A stretch of 64,000 nt of DNA from Clostridia bacterium (lineage in GTDB: Bacteria > Bacillota_A > Clostridia > Christensenellales > Aristaeellaceae). The stretch covers positions 24,691-88,690 of the forward strand of contig JAGBBE010000101.1 of the NCBI GenBank assembly GCA_017938645.1, given 5' to 3'. How positions within the stretch are numbered: position 1 is the first letter of the stretch; each line of letters starts with the position of its first letter. Below, in pieces: positions 62,930-64,000 of the stretch. A program made the translations under genes and the position numbers. The notes under the pieces are model-generated. The model worked only from the letters and a program-made list of their open reading frames with translations. It was not told the DNA's origin and did no database searches.

Positions 62930-63745
62930 ATGAAGAAAATCCTCGCTCTGGTACTGGCCCTGGCTCTGACCCTGTCTCTGTCCACCTCTTTCGCTGCTGA
63001 GAAGATCTCTGTGATCGCCACCGAAAATCCCCATGCGGAAGTCATGGAACTGGTGAAGGACGATCTGGCTGCTCTTGGCTACGAATTGGAACTGACCGTC
63101 GTTTCTGACTACGTTGTTGAGAATCCCGCTACCTCTGCTGGCGACGTGATGGCCAACTTCTTCCAGCATGTGCCCTATCTGGCTGGCTACAACGCTGAGG
63201 TTTCCGAAGCTGAGCAGCTGGTTGCTGTGATCTACACCCACTTCGAGCCCATGGCTCTGTATGCCGGCACCAAGACCAGCCTTGATCAGATCGCTGAGGG
63301 CGACACCATCGCTGTGCCCAACGACCCCGTCAACGAGAACCGCGCCCTGCTCCTCCTGCAGAACGCCGGCCTGATCAAGCTGCCCGAAGGCACCACCCTG
63401 GAGAGCACCTGCACTCCCCTGGACATCGTTGAGAACCCCTACAAGCTCGAGATCGTTGAGCTGAACGCTGAACTGATCCCCGGCGCCCGCGCTGACGTTG
63501 CCTACGCCGTTATCAACGGTAACAACGCCACTCTGGTTGAGCTGATCCCCAACGTTGACGGCCTGTATGTTGAGGCTGCCGACAGCGAAGCTGCCAAGGC
63601 TTACGTGAACATCGTTGTTGTAAAGCCCGAAAACGCCGAGGCCGAGTGGGTCAAGGCTCTGGAAAAGGTCATCTACACTCAGGAAGTGTATGATCTGATC
63701 GTGAATGCTGGCTTCGCTCCCACCTTCACCGTTCCCGCTGAATAA
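62930..63745 (+). CDS. metQ: Methionine-binding protein MetQ/NlpA family, without lipobox
   Basis: 271 residues from the ATG at 62930 (GAAAGGAG upstream). NlpA fold: VIATENPHAEVMELV, DVMANFFQHVPYLAGYN, and IVELNAELIPGARADVAYAVINGNNA. The signal sequence ends LSLSTSFAAEK with no lipobox Cys, so it should be cut by signal peptidase I and not lipid-anchored, unusual for a monoderm binding protein. Codons are strongly C-ending, suggesting high expression. The binding protein is the last gene of the transporter operon. Confidence 0.93.
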   Translation: MKKILALVLALALTLSLSTSFAAEKISVIATENPHAEVMELVKDDLAALGYELELTVVSDYVVENPATSAGDVMANFFQHVPYLAGYNAEVSEAEQLVAVIYTHFEPMALYAGTKTSLDQIAEGDTIAVPNDPVNENRALLLLQNAGLIKLPEGTTLESTCTPLDIVENPYKLEIVELNAELIPGARADVAYAVINGNNATLVELIPNVDGLYVEAADSEAAKAYVNIVVVKPENAEAEWVKALEKVIYTQEVYDLIVNAGFAPTFTVPAE

Positions 63746-63755
63746 TTCAGTCATA

Positions 63756-63783
63756 CAAAAAGCCGCAGTCATCGACTGCGGCT
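63756..63783 (-). terminator. Terminator after the IS1182-type transposase (minus strand)
   Basis: AGCCGCAGTC and GACTGCGGCT arms around ATC; the T run (TTTTT) is only on the minus strand, so it serves the transposase. It may also help end metQ transcripts as a plain hairpin. Confidence 0.75.
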
Positions 63784-63998
63784 CAGACTGTCAAAGAAGC
63801 CACTTTGCCGTGTAGCAAAGTGGCTTCAATCATGTGAAAAATCGAAGAAACAAGCAAGCGCATCCACTTGTGGATGGCGAGCTTTTTCAGATTTAGCGCA
63901 GTGAATTTGAGCTTCACCCATGCCGTAACGGCGGGAAGCCCTCTGTAGGGTGTGTAACGCATAGCGTGTTTTTCCTTGGCATCAGCGAAAACGCGTTC
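63783..63998 (-). mobile_element. IS1182-family transposase, C-terminal part (cut by window edge)
   Basis: Minus frame of 71 residues: ERVFADAKEKHAMRYTPYRG followed by AVTAWVKLKFTALNLKKLA, which is the C-terminal signature of IS1182-type DDE transposases. The Glu of ERVF is the third acidic catalytic residue in this family. Stop at 63783-63785. The remainder and the element's other end lie beyond 64000. A perfect 12-bp inverted repeat (63796-63807 with 63816-63827) sits in its last codons. Confidence 0.88.
63796..63827. repeat. 12-bp perfect inverted repeat within the transposase tail
   Basis: GAAGCCACTTTG and CAAAGTGGCTTC around an 8-base loop, followed on either side by no T run. It may be a structure shielding transposase translation or part of the element end. 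Confidence 0.7.
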
Positions 63999-64000
63999 AA

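Noticed and set aside
62906..63772. 288-codon minus-strand frame opposite metQ
   Set aside because: Shadow of metQ; composition dominated by the reverse of GCT/GAC/AAC codons.

Overview
The window reads as a monoderm, anaerobic, endospore-forming lineage of Clostridia (Bacillota). The evidence is yabP-yabQ-divIC sporulation and division genes, an ion-pumping Rnf complex, a Bacillus/Clostridium-type LexA box, a ribosomal protein L27 with the cleavable N-terminus that goes with the Prp protease, a glycine-initiated tmRNA tag, and AGGAGG ribosome binding sites almost everywhere. No closer name is safe from sequence reading alone. The DNA is almost entirely packed genes; 63 protein-coding genes (one cut at each end), one leader peptide and one RNA gene (tmRNA) are called. 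No tRNA, rRNA, CRISPR array or prophage was seen. The only mobile DNA is the tail of an IS1182-type transposase at the right edge.

Layout. 1-13.8 kb (+): one long run rnhB (3' end), a 1364-aa double GT-C glycosyltransferase, yifB/comM, dprA, topA, trmFO, a secreted hydrolase-like protein lacking its nucleophile, hslV and hslU, closed by a terminator. 13.8-18.8 kb (+): SAH/MTA deaminase followed by three tightly coupled GT4 glycosyltransferases. 18.8-44.7 kb (-): a small orphan gene, mgtC-like, lexA with SOS box, a tyrosine recombinase preceded by a 34-bp imperfect palindrome, rnhA, proC, rnfCDEAB (no rnfG), recN, argR, nadK (with an ARG-box-like palindrome at the promoter), tlyA, dxs, ddl, membrane-anchored murF-like, an alpha/beta hydrolase, a GNAT, a 1-phosphofructokinase-type kinase, an EF-G-like GTPase, ppx/gppA, divIC, yabQ, yabP, proA. 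44.7-49 kb (+): divergent promoters for proA and smpB, then tmRNA, a Cof-type HAD phosphatase, an 89-aa NrdD-tail-like protein, a catalytically gutted seryl-tRNA synthetase relative behind a promoter and leader terminator, and a PIG-L-type deacetylase. 49-53.7 kb (-): recQ and a DUF4342/response regulator/histidine kinase operon. 53.8-63.7 kb (+): rluB with a Lys-rich protein, a membrane protein and an Hsp70-like membrane ATPase; rplU-prp-rpmA; a DUF554 membrane protein; ahcY; and a methionine transporter operon metN-metI-metQ behind a Met/Cys-rich leader peptide and terminator.

How it fits together. DNA uptake, topology and repair (dprA, yifB, topA, recN, recQ, lexA, rnhA/rnhB), envelope synthesis (ddl, murF-like, GT-C, GT4), redox energy (rnf), sulfur/methyl metabolism (SAH deaminase, ahcY, metNIQ) and translation quality control (smpB, ssrA, prp) are represented. 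The most promising unexplained items are: (i) the 26-codon leader peptide, 11 residues of which are Met or Cys, upstream of metNIQ, a probable ribosome-sensing attenuator; (ii) the SerRS relative that keeps the tRNA-binding arm but has lost motif 2 and the motif 3 arginine; (iii) the rluB-linked Hsp70-like/Lys-rich/membrane protein trio; (iv) the standalone NrdD-tail-like protein; and (v) the palindrome just downstream of the recombinase promoter.
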